A stretch of 15,817 nt of DNA from Nocardioidaceae bacterium (GTDB lineage Bacteria; Actinomycetota; Actinomycetes; Propionibacteriales; Nocardioidaceae): NCBI GenBank assembly GCA_025966335.1, contig JAICRS010000046.1, forward strand, positions 1-15,817. Direction: 5' to 3'. The position numbers and the translations under genes were made by a program. The notes beneath the pieces are model-generated. The model was not told the origin of the DNA, did no database searches, and worked only from the letters and a program-made list of their open reading frames with translations. Below, in pieces: positions 1 through 7,690 of this stretch; position 1 is the first letter of the stretch; each line of letters opens with the position of its first letter.

Positions 1-42
1 CTCGAGGCGGCGCGGCGGCCCGAACCGCGTGGTGACCGGTGA
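1..42 (+). CDS. C-terminal end of an upstream gene (partial)
   Basis: Frame 1 is open from the left edge and ends at a TGA at 40-42, giving the tail LEAARRPEPRGDR. The next gene begins with a GTG at 39-41, so the two share a GTGA overlap, a common sign of translational coupling in actinobacterial operons. An identical GTGA overlap follows at 1241-1244, which supports this as a real gene end. Nothing can be said about function from 13 residues. Alternative: the frame could be open by chance. Confidence 0.4.
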   Translation, partial: LEAARRPEPRGDR

Positions 43-1244
43 CCGGCCCCGACCCCACCGACCGGCTCGTCCGGTCGTGGGTGCAGCACCTCCGGTCCGG
101 AGGCAGCACCGCGTGGGGGGCCTGGCCGGGGGCGGCTCCCGCCTCCTCCGGCGACGTCTTCACGGGACCGCTGCCCGGGGCCGCCCAGCTCGAGGTGGTC
201 CGCCGGCTGGCCGCGGCCCGCGACCGGCTGCCGGCGGCATCGGCCGACCGGCTCGACTTCACCCACCTCGCCGACACCGTCCTGGGCGGGTCCGGGCCCG
301 GTCGCGGCCTCGGCGAGCTACCGGTGACCGGCCCCGACGTCGCACCGACCCGGTTCGGTCCCCGCGCGGTCGATCCCGCCGACGTCCCGGAGGAGGAGCT
401 GATCCGGGTCTGCGTCGGGGTGCTCGCCGACCTCCTACCGGTCACTACCCCGCCATCCGTGGCCGCACCGGGCCGACGTCGCCGTCGGCGCCGGCCGTGG
501 CGGCGCGCGTTCCGGCTGGTCGGCGCGCCGGACCACGTCGAGTCGCTCCGCGCGTCCCTGGCCGCCCGCGGACTGGTCGAAGGAGGCCGGTCGCCCCGGG
601 TCCTGGTCGTCGGCACCGACGTGGAAGCGATGATGCGTCAGGTCTGGACCGCACGGGTCCGCGCGGGTGGCGACACCCGCTGGCAACGGTTGTGGTCGCG
701 GGCGGCCGGCCGGGACACGCTGCCGGTGCGGATCGACCTGCCGCGGGTGGCCGACCACTGGACCCGCCGCGTCGGCGCCGGTCGGGTGCACCTGGTGCTC
801 GGCCGCGACCACGACGCCGTGCATCGCGCTGCCGGCGAGGCGCTGGGCCTTCCCGACCTCGCAGTCCACATCGGCCACCCCGCCGTACCGCCGTGGTCCT
901 CTGCGTCGGTCGACCTGCTCCGCCGGCTCAACGCGGTGCTCAACATCCGGCTCGACCTGGTCCGGGCCGACGCGCTGCGGGACGGCGTACTGCCGGATCT
1001 GCTCGCCGACTCCGGCGACGGCCAGGATGATCCCCTGAGGGCACCGGACCGGTACCGGGAGTGGTCGCGCGGACGTGCCGCCGGCATCGCCAAGGACCTC
1101 GCCACCTGCGGATATGCTGTGCACGGCAACCTGGAGGACCTCGCGCCCTGCTCCGATGACGCCGCACCCGGCACCCCGGTCCGGAGCGACGTCCTGGCGG
1201 TCGCGATCCGGGCCTGCCTGCGCGCGGCCGGGGCAGAGGAGTGA
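39..1244 (+). CDS. Degenerate sulfotransferase-like protein, function unknown
   Basis: 401 aa from GTG 39; an in-frame TGA at 33-35 excludes an earlier start. Residues 1-140 form a Pro/Ala-rich N-terminal region I do not recognise. A basic stretch (RRRRRRRPWRR, about 146-156) follows. From about 157 onward the protein resembles its downstream neighbour: FRLVGAPDHVESL (158-170) lines up with the neighbour's FLHVGAPKTGTSF, LLRRLNAVLN (293-302) with LLRRVNERVN, and CGYAVHGNLEDLAP (357-370) with RGYDVVGTLDDLRP. The PAPS-binding loop GAPKTGTS has become GAPDHVES, and about 70-75 residues between that loop and the next strand are missing. Sulfotransferase activity is therefore unlikely. It may be a non-catalytic partner of the neighbour, to which it is coupled. 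The homology is from eye alignment only. Confidence 0.75.
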   Translation: MTGPDPTDRLVRSWVQHLRSGGSTAWGAWPGAAPASSGDVFTGPLPGAAQLEVVRRLAAARDRLPAASADRLDFTHLADTVLGGSGPGRGLGELPVTGPDVAPTRFGPRAVDPADVPEEELIRVCVGVLADLLPVTTPPSVAAPGRRRRRRRPWRRAFRLVGAPDHVESLRASLAARGLVEGGRSPRVLVVGTDVEAMMRQVWTARVRAGGDTRWQRLWSRAAGRDTLPVRIDLPRVADHWTRRVGAGRVHLVLGRDHDAVHRAAGEALGLPDLAVHIGHPAVPPWSSASVDLLRRLNAVLNIRLDLVRADALRDGVLPDLLADSGDGQDDPLRAPDRYREWSRGRAAGIAKDLATCGYAVHGNLEDLAPCSDDAAPGTPVRSDVLAVAIRACLRAAGAEE

Positions 1245-1258
1245 CCTTGGAAGGTGCA

Positions 1259-2488
1259 ATGACCGGCGCGAGGGCCACCGTGTTCCTGCACGTCGGCGCA
1301 CCGAAGACCGGCACGTCGTTCGTCCAGGACCTGCTCTTCCACAACCGTGACGCCCTTGCCGAGCAGGGGATCCTCTACCCCGCCGACCGTTTCGACGCGC
1401 ACTTCCTGGCGGCGCTCGACCTGATGGACCTGGACTGGGGTGGCCTGGAGAAGGAGGCCGTGGGCGCCTGGGACCGGCTCGCTGCACAGGTCCGCGGCTG
1501 GGACGGCACGGTGATCATCTCCCACGAGATCCTCGCCCGGGCTTCGCGGGCGCAGGTACGGCGCGCGCTCGACTCGTTCGGGGAGGCGGAGGTGCACGTG
1601 GTGCTCTCCGCCCGCGACCTGGTCCGCCAGATCCCCGCCGAGTGGCAGGAGAACGTCAAGCACCGCAGGGCGATCGGCTACGGCGACTTCCTGGAACGGG
1701 TCACCGATCCCGCCCGCGCGGGACGGCTGGCCTCCTGGTTCTGGGGGGTCCAGGAGATCCCCGACATCCTCCACCGGTGGGGTTCGACGCTTCCCGTGGA
1801 CCGCGTTCACGTGGTCACCGTCCCGAAGCCCGGCGCTCCACGCGACCTGCTGTGGGAGCGGTTCGCGGGCCTGTTCGGGATCGACCCGCTCGAGGTCGAA
1901 CGGGGCGAGACGCGGGCGAACCCATCCTTGGGGGTGCCCGAGTCAGCGTTGCTGCGACGGGTCAACGAGCGGGTCAACGGCGGCGTACTGCCCAACCACC
2001 GCTACCGCGAGCTGGTCCGCGAGCTGCTCGCGCACCGGTCGCTGTCGACGCGCACCGGATCCGGCCGGCTGGCGTTGCCGCCCGAGGCGCGCGCGTGGGC
2101 GGTGGACCTGTCGGAGGCCTGGATCAAGGCGCTGGACAGTCGCGGGTACGACGTCGTCGGCACCCTCGACGACCTGCGTCCCGACGCGGACGCCGCCCCG
2201 TTCGTCGACCCCGACCAGCCCGACGAGCACCAGGTCGCCGACGCCGCCGTGCAGGCCGTCGTCACCTTGTTGCAGGAGGCCGCGCGGCTGCGTGACGTCG
2301 AGGACGCGTTGAACGCCGAGCTGGCGCAGACCCGTCACGAGCGCGACGAGGCCTGGGCGGCGGCGGGTCGGCGCAGGGTCTACCGGGCCAAGCAGAGGCT
2401 GGTCCGCTTCGCGCAGGGCAACGCCGCCGGACGCGCGGCGCTCGGGGTCTACCGCAGGGTGCGCGGCCGCAGCTCCCGGTCGGCGTAG
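1259..2488 (+). CDS. Sulfotransferase family protein
   Basis: 409 aa from ATG 1259, preceded by GGAAGG four bases upstream. A GTG at 1241 that overlaps the previous stop as GTGA would add six residues and is a possible alternative start. The N-terminus TVFLHVGAPKTGTSFVQ (7-23) is the 5'-phosphosulfate-binding loop of PAPS-dependent sulfotransferases. VVLSARD (about 114-120) fits the strand and Arg that contact the 3'-phosphate. The family moves a sulfuryl group from PAPS to a hydroxyl or amine of a sugar, lipid or other acceptor; the acceptor here is unknown. Residues about 325-365 look coiled-coil (ALNAELAQTRHERDEAW), and the tail is strongly basic, perhaps for binding a partner or membrane surface. 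Its last 40 bp overlap the convergent EcsC gene. Confidence 0.82.
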   Translation: MTGARATVFLHVGAPKTGTSFVQDLLFHNRDALAEQGILYPADRFDAHFLAALDLMDLDWGGLEKEAVGAWDRLAAQVRGWDGTVIISHEILARASRAQVRRALDSFGEAEVHVVLSARDLVRQIPAEWQENVKHRRAIGYGDFLERVTDPARAGRLASWFWGVQEIPDILHRWGSTLPVDRVHVVTVPKPGAPRDLLWERFAGLFGIDPLEVERGETRANPSLGVPESALLRRVNERVNGGVLPNHRYRELVRELLAHRSLSTRTGSGRLALPPEARAWAVDLSEAWIKALDSRGYDVVGTLDDLRPDADAAPFVDPDQPDEHQVADAAVQAVVTLLQEAARLRDVEDALNAELAQTRHERDEAWAAAGRRRVYRAKQRLVRFAQGNAAGRAALGVYRRVRGRSSRSA

Positions 2489-3129
2489 CGGCCGATCTGC
2501 CAGGTGGTGTAACCGTCGGCGCCGGCGCCGATCAGTCCGCCGACGACCGGTACTCGTCGGCCGACCGTGGTCACCACCCGCTTGCCGGCCACCTTCGTGA
2601 GCAGCTCGGAGGTCACCTCGGCGGCCATCACCTTGTCGAGGTGCGGGTCGTGCGCGGGCGCGGTCGCGATCGCCATCGGCGGCGCCGGGATCTTCTTCTT
2701 CTTGATCAGGCTGACGATCGTGTCCTCGCCGAGCATGCAGCCGAGGATCGCGTTGCGCACCCGCGGGTCGGTGAGGTCGTAGCCGCGCAGGTGCGCGATC
2801 CCGGCGACCATCCGGCACTGCAAAAGCGCCAAGCCGGAGATGTTCGCGGGGATGGTGAGCGCGGCGGTGACCAACCCCCCGACGTTGGTGGCGAACCCCT
2901 GCGCACCGGCGTAGCGGACGTGGTTCTCGATCACCTCGTGGATGGCCAGGTCGACGTCGCCGCCCTGCTCCTCGAGCTGCTTGTCGGCGGCCGCGGCGGC
3001 GCTGGGCAGCGGCCCGACGCCGTCGATCGCCCGCTCGAGCGCCTCGTGGACGAAGTTGGCGGTCAGGTCCGGCGCGATCCGCTGAACCTGGGGCGCGAGT
3101 GCCTTGCCCAGTGAGCCACCGATGCCCAT
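2449..3129 (-). CDS. EcsC family protein
   Basis: 226 aa. ATG at 3129 is preceded by GGAGG at a 5-nt gap, so the start is secure. The pattern fits the EcsC family: an amphipathic N-terminal helical region, an acidic helix leading to HEVIENHVRYAGAQGF, an apolar helical stretch (VGGLVTAALTIPANISGLAL), and a Gly-rich C-terminal segment (VPVVGGLIGAGADGYTTW). The family is named after Bacillus subtilis EcsC, encoded beside the EcsAB ABC transporter; its biochemical role is not established. No transporter genes are adjacent here. A -10-like TAGGCT (minus strand, 3164-3169) lies 35 bp upstream of the ATG. The gene runs convergently into the sulfotransferase gene with a 40-bp overlap and is divergent from aat. 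Confidence 0.8.
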   Translation of the reverse strand: MGIGGSLGKALAPQVQRIAPDLTANFVHEALERAIDGVGPLPSAAAAADKQLEEQGGDVDLAIHEVIENHVRYAGAQGFATNVGGLVTAALTIPANISGLALLQCRMVAGIAHLRGYDLTDPRVRNAILGCMLGEDTIVSLIKKKKIPAPPMAIATAPAHDPHLDKVMAAEVTSELLTKVAGKRVVTTVGRRVPVVGGLIGAGADGYTTWQIGRYADRELRPRTLR

Positions 3130-3189
3130 GTCGTCCTCCGTTGCTGGTCCGTCGCTGTGGTGAAGCCTACGGTCATCGAGGTCGTGCTA

Positions 3190-3195
3190 TTAGAT
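3190..3195 (+). promoter_or_regulatory. -10 element of aat, leaderless start
   Basis: TTAGAT is followed by GGGACC and then GTG at 3202, so transcription would begin at or next to the start codon. The same hexamer-GGGACC-GTG layout occurs before the glycosylase gene at 8557. I saw no convincing -35. Confidence 0.4.
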
Positions 3196-3201
3196 GGGAC
3201 C

Positions 3202-3873
3202 GTGCCGACCGAACCGCCGTCCTCGGGCTGGGTCTTCCCGGACCCGGCCACCGCGGACGACGACGACCTCGTGGGGATGGGCGCCGACCTCGAGCCTGGG
3301 ACCCTGCTGGCGGCCTACCGGCGCGGGCTGTTCCCGATGCCGTCGGGTGAGGACGGGGTGCCGATGCTGTGGTGGTCGCCCCAGCAGCGCGGCGTGCTCC
3401 CGCTGGACCGGCTGCGGGTGTCTCGCTCGCTGCGCCAGTCGGTACGCCGGATGGAGATCCGCGTCGACACCGCCTTCGACGAGGTGATCGCTGCCTGCGC
3501 GGACCCGCGCCGTGACTCGGGCTGGATCGAGCCGGAGATCGCCGCCGCCTACACCCGGCTGCACGAGCTGGGCTGGGTGCACTCGGTCGAGGCGTGGCAG
3601 GACGGCGAGCTCGTCGGCGGCCTGTACGGGCTGGCCACCGGCGGCCTGTTCGCGGGGGAGTCGATGTTCCACCGGTCCCGTGATGCGTCGAAGGTGGCAC
3701 TGGTCGGCCTGGTGGAGATCCTGCGCGACGAGTACGCCGACCAGAGGCTGCTCGACGTTCAGTGGTGCACACCACATCTGGCCTCCCTCGGCGTGGTCGA
3801 GGTCCCCCGGGCGACGTACGTCTGCGAGCTCCGCGCCGCCCTCGACCTCCCCCTCCCCGCCCCCTTCCGTTGA
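3202..3873 (+). CDS. aat: Leucyl/phenylalanyl-tRNA--protein transferase
   Basis: 223 aa from GTG 3202. Aat transfers Leu or Phe from aminoacyl-tRNA to N-terminal Arg or Lys of proteins, making N-degrons for ClpS/ClpAP in the cytosol. Family signatures are clear: LVGMGADLEPGTLLAAYRRGLFPMP near the N-terminus, MLWWSPQQRGVLPL, then GWVHSVEAWQDGELVGGLYG and GGLFAGESMFHRSRDASKVAL, and near the end LLDVQWCTPHLASLGVVEV. GTG 3202 is preferred over GTG 3157 or 3160 because actinobacterial homologues start about ten residues before the WxFP segment and a -10-like TTAGAT sits six bases upstream. The upstream starts would add 14-15 unrelated residues. The stop codon at 3871-3873 lies inside the first unit of the downstream repeat array. 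Confidence 0.93.
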   Translation: MPTEPPSSGWVFPDPATADDDDLVGMGADLEPGTLLAAYRRGLFPMPSGEDGVPMLWWSPQQRGVLPLDRLRVSRSLRQSVRRMEIRVDTAFDEVIAACADPRRDSGWIEPEIAAAYTRLHELGWVHSVEAWQDGELVGGLYGLATGGLFAGESMFHRSRDASKVALVGLVEILRDEYADQRLLDVQWCTPHLASLGVVEVPRATYVCELRAALDLPLPAPFR

Positions 3874-4087
3874 GACGCGCCTTTTTCACCTTCGAGACGC
3901 GCTCTTTTCGCGTTCGAGACGCGACTTTCTTTCGCGTTGAGGCGCGAGGTTCTCAGGCGTGAGAGGCGGACTTCGCAGCCCCACGTGGCGGCGTGCAGGC
4001 CGCGAAGTTTCCATGTCTCGAACGCGAATCTTGCACGTCTCGACGGCGAAAACCTCACGCCTGAACGGGAAAAACCGCGCGTCTCAA
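3870..4087. repeat. Two-armed inverted array of about nine 22-nt repeats
   Basis: The approximate unit is TTCGAGACGCGnnnTTTTCGCG (22 nt). Plus-orientation units: 3870-3890, 3891-3912, 3913-3936, 3937-3959 and a degenerate 3960-3978. Minus-orientation units: 4001-4022, 4023-4043, 4044-4065, 4066-4087. The outer ends pair perfectly over 13 bp (CGTTGAGACGCGC at 3869-3881 with GCGCGTCTCAACG at 4077-4089). Unit junctions such as CGCGTTCGAGACGCG also form small hairpins. The array fills the space between the 3' ends of convergent aat and the rhodanese gene. It could be a bidirectional terminator, a REP/BIME-like element or a protein-binding array. Units abut without spacers, so it is not CRISPR. 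Confidence 0.8.
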
Positions 4088-4137
4088 CGAAGGGTGGGAG
4101 GGGGAGAGAGGTGGTGGGGACAACGGGAGGGATTGGG

Positions 4138-4479
4138 TCAGACGACTTGGGGAGCGTCGCCGGTCTCGCTGACCATCGGCCGTCCGGCGGAGGACCAGTC
4201 GAGCATGCCGCCGTCGAGGTTCACCGCGTCGCGGCCCTGCGCCTGGAGGTAGGACACCGCCTGCGCGGAGCGGCCGCCGACCTTGCAGACCACGAGCGTC
4301 TTCGTGTCGGGTAGCTCGTCGAGCCGGCCCGGGAGCTGCATCAGCGGGATGTGCTGGGCGCCCTCGATGTGACCGTACGCCCACTCGACGTCCTCGCGAA
4401 CGTCCAGCACGTGCAGACCCTCCGGTACGGGGTCGGGGACGCGTTCGATGTCCACCGTGGGGATGGCGCCGTAGTTCAT
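4138..4479 (-). CDS. Single-domain rhodanese-like protein
   Basis: 113 aa from ATG 4479. One rhodanese domain: HVLDVREDVEWAYGHIEGAQHIPL (about 23-46), then the active-site loop CKVGGRS (65-71) with Cys65 as the expected persulfide-bearing residue, then AVNLDGGMLDW (85-95). Such proteins carry sulfane sulfur in the cytosol for sulfur transfer or cyanide/sulfide detoxification; the partner here is unknown. A -10-like TAGGCT lies seven bases before the ATG, so the mRNA is probably leaderless. The gene is divergent from the copper operon and its 3' end faces the repeat array. The CxxGxRS loop and short length also fit GlpE/PspE-type proteins. Confidence 0.9.
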   Translation of the reverse strand: MNYGAIPTVDIERVPDPVPEGLHVLDVREDVEWAYGHIEGAQHIPLMQLPGRLDELPDTKTLVVCKVGGRSAQAVSYLQAQGRDAVNLDGGMLDWSSAGRPMVSETGDAPQVV

Positions 4480-4486
4480 GAGCTCC

Positions 4487-4492
4487 AGCCTA
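4487..4492 (-). promoter_or_regulatory. -10 element of the rhodanese gene
   Basis: TAGGCT on the minus strand, then seven bases, then ATG 4479. This matches a leaderless actinobacterial promoter. No clear -35 was found. Confidence 0.45.
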
Positions 4493-4583
4493 CGTCGGTG
4501 ACCAGCTCACCCCAGAGGCACACAACTGCGGATCGATCCGCCGCGTGCCGGGAAGAGGCGGGGCGGCGCGGGGGGAAGGATCC

Positions 4584-4611
4584 TTGACAACATACCCCCT
4601 GGGGGTATTGT
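4584..4611 (+). promoter_or_regulatory. Copper-operon promoter with CsoR-like operator
   Basis: A consensus -35 TTGACA (4584-4589), a 16-bp spacer and -10 TATTGT (4606-4611) are followed seven bases later by ATG 4619. The spacer carries a perfect palindrome, ATACCCCCTGGGGGTAT (4592-4608), overlapping the -10. CsoR repressors bind GC-rich pseudo-palindromes of the form TACCCnnnnGGGTA and leave DNA when they bind Cu(I). The layout predicts repression by occlusion and induction by copper. No csoR gene is in the window, so the regulator must be encoded elsewhere. Confidence 0.85.
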
Positions 4612-4618
4612 GGACGAC

Positions 4619-7009
4619 ATGAGCAGCCACACGGACCACCCCGCGCCGACCACCGCCCATCAGGTCACCGACCCGGTCTGCGGCATGGCGGTCGACCCAA
4701 CGTCTGCCGAGCACACTGCCTCTCACGACGGGGAGACCTACTACTTCTGCTCCGCCCACTGCAAGGCGAAGTTCGAGGCTGATGCGGCGCAGTACGCGAC
4801 CCGATCTCACACCGAGCACAACCACCCCGGACCCGGGCACGGTGCCCAAGCCGCTTCCGCCCCGTCGCCTGCGGACGGCGAGGTCGTGGAGTACACGTGC
4901 CCGATGCACCCCGAGATCCGCCAGCCCGGCCCGGGGGCGTGCCCGATCTGTGGCATGGCGCTGGAACCGGTGACGGTGACCGCTGAAACCGGGCCCTCCA
5001 AGGAGCTGCGCGACATGACCCGCCGGTTCCGGGTAGGCGTCGCCCTGTCGCTGCCGGTTCTCCTCCTCGGCATGGGCGGAGACCTCGTGCCAGCGATCCA
5101 TGACCTCGTCTCGCCGGCGGCCTCGAACTGGATTCAGCTGATCCTGGCGACGCCGGTGGTGTTGTGGGGTGGCTGGCCGTTCTTCCAGCGCGGCTGGGCG
5201 TCGGTGCGGACCCGGAACCTGAACATGTTCACCCTGATCGCGATGGGCACCGGCGTGGCGTGGCTGTTCAGCGTGGTCGCCACCGTCACGCCCGGGATCT
5301 TCCCGGACGCGTTCCGGATGGACGGCACGGTCGATGTCTACTTCGAGGCCGCGGCGGTGATCACCACGCTCGTGCTGCTGGGGCAGGTGCTCGAGCTCCG
5401 GGCACGCGAGCAGACCTCCGGTGCCATCAAGGCGCTGCTCGATCTGAGTCCGAAGACCGCCCGCCGGGTCCGCGTGGACGGCACCGACGAGGAGATCACC
5501 CTCGACCAGGTGCAGATCGGCGACCGGCTGCGGGTCCGTCCGGGCGAGAAGGTGCCCGTGGACGGGGTCGTGGAGGAGGGACGCTCGTCGGTCGATGAGT
5601 CGCTGGTGACCGGGGAGTCGATGCCGGTCAGCAAGGAGCCCGGTGACCCGGCCATCGGGGGCACCATCAATATGACCGGCGGTTTCGTGATGCGCGCCGA
5701 ACGGGTCGGACGCGACACCATGCTGGCCCGGATCGTGACCATGGTCGCCGAGGCGCAGCGCTCTCGTGCCCCCATCCAGCGCACCGTGGACCGGGTTGCC
5801 GCGGTGTTCGTCCCGGCCGTCATCGCGGTCGCGATCGTGGCGTTCCTCGTGTGGGCGTTGGTCGGGCCCGAGCCGCCGCTCGCGCACGCCCTGCTCGTCG
5901 CAGTTGCTGTGCTGATCATCGCCTGCCCCTGTGCGCTCGGACTGGCCACCCCGATGTCGATCATGGTCGGCGTCGGGCGCGGAGCCCGGCTCGGCGTCCT
6001 CATCAAGAACGCGGAGGCGCTCGAACAGACCGAGAAGGTGGACACGCTCGTCGTCGACAAGACGGGCACCCTGACCGAGGGGCGGCCGGCGGTCATCAGC
6101 ATCGTCCCCGCCACTGGCGCTGGGTCAGGTCTTGACGTCGACGAGCTGCTGCGGCTGGCCGCCGGGGTGGAGCGGGCGTCCGAGCACCCGCTCGCGCAAG
6201 CCATCCTCACAGCCGCCAGCGACAAGGGCATCACCGTCCCGGACGTCGCCGACTTCGACTCACCCGCCGGACGTGGCGTCCTCGGCATCGTCGAAGGGCG
6301 GCGGGTGCTGCTGGGCAACGGCGACTTCCTGGCCGGACAGGGCATCGACACCAGCCCCCTCACCGCCGAGGCGGATCGGCTGCGAGCCGAGGGCGCGACC
6401 GTGATCTTCGTCGGTGTGGACGGGCAGTCCGCTGGGATCTTCGCGATCGCGGACCCGGTCAAGGAGAGCACGCACGAGGCGCTCAAGGCGCTTCGCGCGG
6501 AGCACATCGAGGTAGTCATGTTGACCGGTGACAACCGGGTCACCGCCGAAGCGGTCGCCAGGCGTCTGGGCATCGACCGGGTGGAGGCGGAGGTGCTTCC
6601 CGACCACAAGGCCGATGTGGTGAAGCGGCTGCGTGGCGAGGGCCGGGTCGTCGCGATGGCCGGAGATGGCGTCAACGATGCGCCCGCTCTGGCGGCAGCC
6701 GATGTCGGCATCGCGATGGGCACGGGGACCGACGTGGCCATCGAGTCCGCCGGGGTCACTCTCCTCAACGGCGACCTGACCGGTATCGTCCGCGCTCGGC
6801 ACTTGTCGGCCAGGACGATGTCGAACATCCGGCAGAACCTCGTGTTCGCGTTCATGTACAACGTCGCCGGCATCCCGATCGCCGCTGGTGTGCTCTACCC
6901 GGTGCTCGGGCTGCTGCTCTCACCCATGATTGCGGCCGCAGCGATGGCTCTCTCGTCGGTCAGTGTCATCAGCAACGCTCTGCGCCTGCGCACCCAGCAG
7001 ATCGGCTGA
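4619..7009 (+). CDS. Copper-translocating P1B-type ATPase with YHS and HMBD domains
   Basis: 796 aa from ATG 4619, which sits seven bases after the -10; a GTG at 4610 overlapping the -10 is unlikely. Domains in order: a YHS domain (DPVCGMAVD...YYFCSAHCKAKFEAD, about 18-62), a heavy-metal-binding domain (YTCPMHPEIRQPG...CPICGMALEP, about 89-117), then the P-type core. Core motifs: VTGES (actuator), CPC at 436-438 in the transport helix, DKTGT with phospho-Asp 480, SEHPLA of the nucleotide domain, and GDGVNDAP. YNVAGIP and MALSSVSV near the end match the Cu(I)-binding helices of subgroup P1B-1. It should export Cu(I), possibly Ag(I), across the cytoplasmic membrane. It is the first gene of an operon with the DUF305 lipoprotein 45 bp downstream. 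Confidence 0.95.
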   Translation: MSSHTDHPAPTTAHQVTDPVCGMAVDPTSAEHTASHDGETYYFCSAHCKAKFEADAAQYATRSHTEHNHPGPGHGAQAASAPSPADGEVVEYTCPMHPEIRQPGPGACPICGMALEPVTVTAETGPSKELRDMTRRFRVGVALSLPVLLLGMGGDLVPAIHDLVSPAASNWIQLILATPVVLWGGWPFFQRGWASVRTRNLNMFTLIAMGTGVAWLFSVVATVTPGIFPDAFRMDGTVDVYFEAAAVITTLVLLGQVLELRAREQTSGAIKALLDLSPKTARRVRVDGTDEEITLDQVQIGDRLRVRPGEKVPVDGVVEEGRSSVDESLVTGESMPVSKEPGDPAIGGTINMTGGFVMRAERVGRDTMLARIVTMVAEAQRSRAPIQRTVDRVAAVFVPAVIAVAIVAFLVWALVGPEPPLAHALLVAVAVLIIACPCALGLATPMSIMVGVGRGARLGVLIKNAEALEQTEKVDTLVVDKTGTLTEGRPAVISIVPATGAGSGLDVDELLRLAAGVERASEHPLAQAILTAASDKGITVPDVADFDSPAGRGVLGIVEGRRVLLGNGDFLAGQGIDTSPLTAEADRLRAEGATVIFVGVDGQSAGIFAIADPVKESTHEALKALRAEHIEVVMLTGDNRVTAEAVARRLGIDRVEAEVLPDHKADVVKRLRGEGRVVAMAGDGVNDAPALAAADVGIAMGTGTDVAIESAGVTLLNGDLTGIVRARHLSARTMSNIRQNLVFAFMYNVAGIPIAAGVLYPVLGLLLSPMIAAAAMALSSVSVISNALRLRTQQIG

Positions 7010-7054
7010 GAACGACTGAGCCCTCGCACCCACGACGACACCAGGAGAACTACC

Positions 7055-7675
7055 ATGCGGACCACCCGTGCCCTCGGCGCACTGAGCCTCGGGCTCGCCC
7101 TCGCCGTCGGACTGACCGCCTGCGGCGACGACTCGGGCGACTCGTCGGCGCAGGTGAGCGCCACCGAGCACAACGCCGCCGATGTGGCCTTCGCAGGCGA
7201 CATGATCCAGCACCATGCGCAGGCGCTGGCCATGGTGGACCTGACCATGGACCGACCGCTCGACCCGGAGGTCGAGGCCCTCACGGAAGACATCCGCGCC
7301 GCGCAGGCCCCCGAGATCGAAACCCTGGCCGGCTGGCTCACCGACTGGGACGAACAGATCCCGGAGACCATCCGCGACCACGTGAACGCCGGTCACGGTG
7401 CGGGTGACCTGTCGGACTCCATGGAGGACGTGGACCACGGGGACATGCCCGGAATGATGTCCCCCGAGGACGTCGACGCACTGGAGAACGCCTCCGACAC
7501 CGAGTTCCAGGAGATGTGGCTCGAGATGATGATCGAGCACCACGAGGGCGCGATCGAGATGGCCAAGGCGGAGCAGGAAGACGGCCGGTACAAGCCCGCG
7601 GTCGACCTGGCGGGTGACATCGTCGACTCGCAGTCGCAGGAGGTGGCGACCATGCAGGACCTGCTCTCCTCCTGA
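7055..7675 (+). CDS. DUF305 lipoprotein, copper-associated
   Basis: 206 aa; ATG 7055 follows AGGAG at a 7-nt gap. The signal peptide ends in lipobox LTAC with lipidated Cys23, so the protein is anchored outside the membrane. The DUF305 domain shows its two His-rich motifs: HNAADVAFAGDMIQHHAQA (near 39-57) and MMIEHHEGAIEMA (near 158-170). A Met/His/Asp-rich segment (MEDVDHGDMPGMM) lies between. DUF305 proteins resemble ferritin-like helical bundles and commonly lie beside copper exporters. Binding of exported copper through these His/Met residues is inferred, not proven. It is probably cotranscribed with the ATPase. Its stop lies only 15 bp from the end of the convergent glycosylase gene. Confidence 0.9.
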   Translation: MRTTRALGALSLGLALAVGLTACGDDSGDSSAQVSATEHNAADVAFAGDMIQHHAQALAMVDLTMDRPLDPEVEALTEDIRAAQAPEIETLAGWLTDWDEQIPETIRDHVNAGHGAGDLSDSMEDVDHGDMPGMMSPEDVDALENASDTEFQEMWLEMMIEHHEGAIEMAKAEQEDGRYKPAVDLAGDIVDSQSQEVATMQDLLSS

Positions 7676-7690
7676 CGGGTCGCCACGGCG

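Noticed and set aside
3870..4087. CRISPR array
   Set aside because: The repeat units abut directly with no spacers of constant length, reverse orientation midway, and no cas gene is present.
4490..5887. 465-aa minus-strand ORF antisense to the copper ATPase
   Set aside because: Asp/His/Arg-rich shadow composition, and the opposite strand carries all P-type ATPase motifs. It would also cover the copper promoter.
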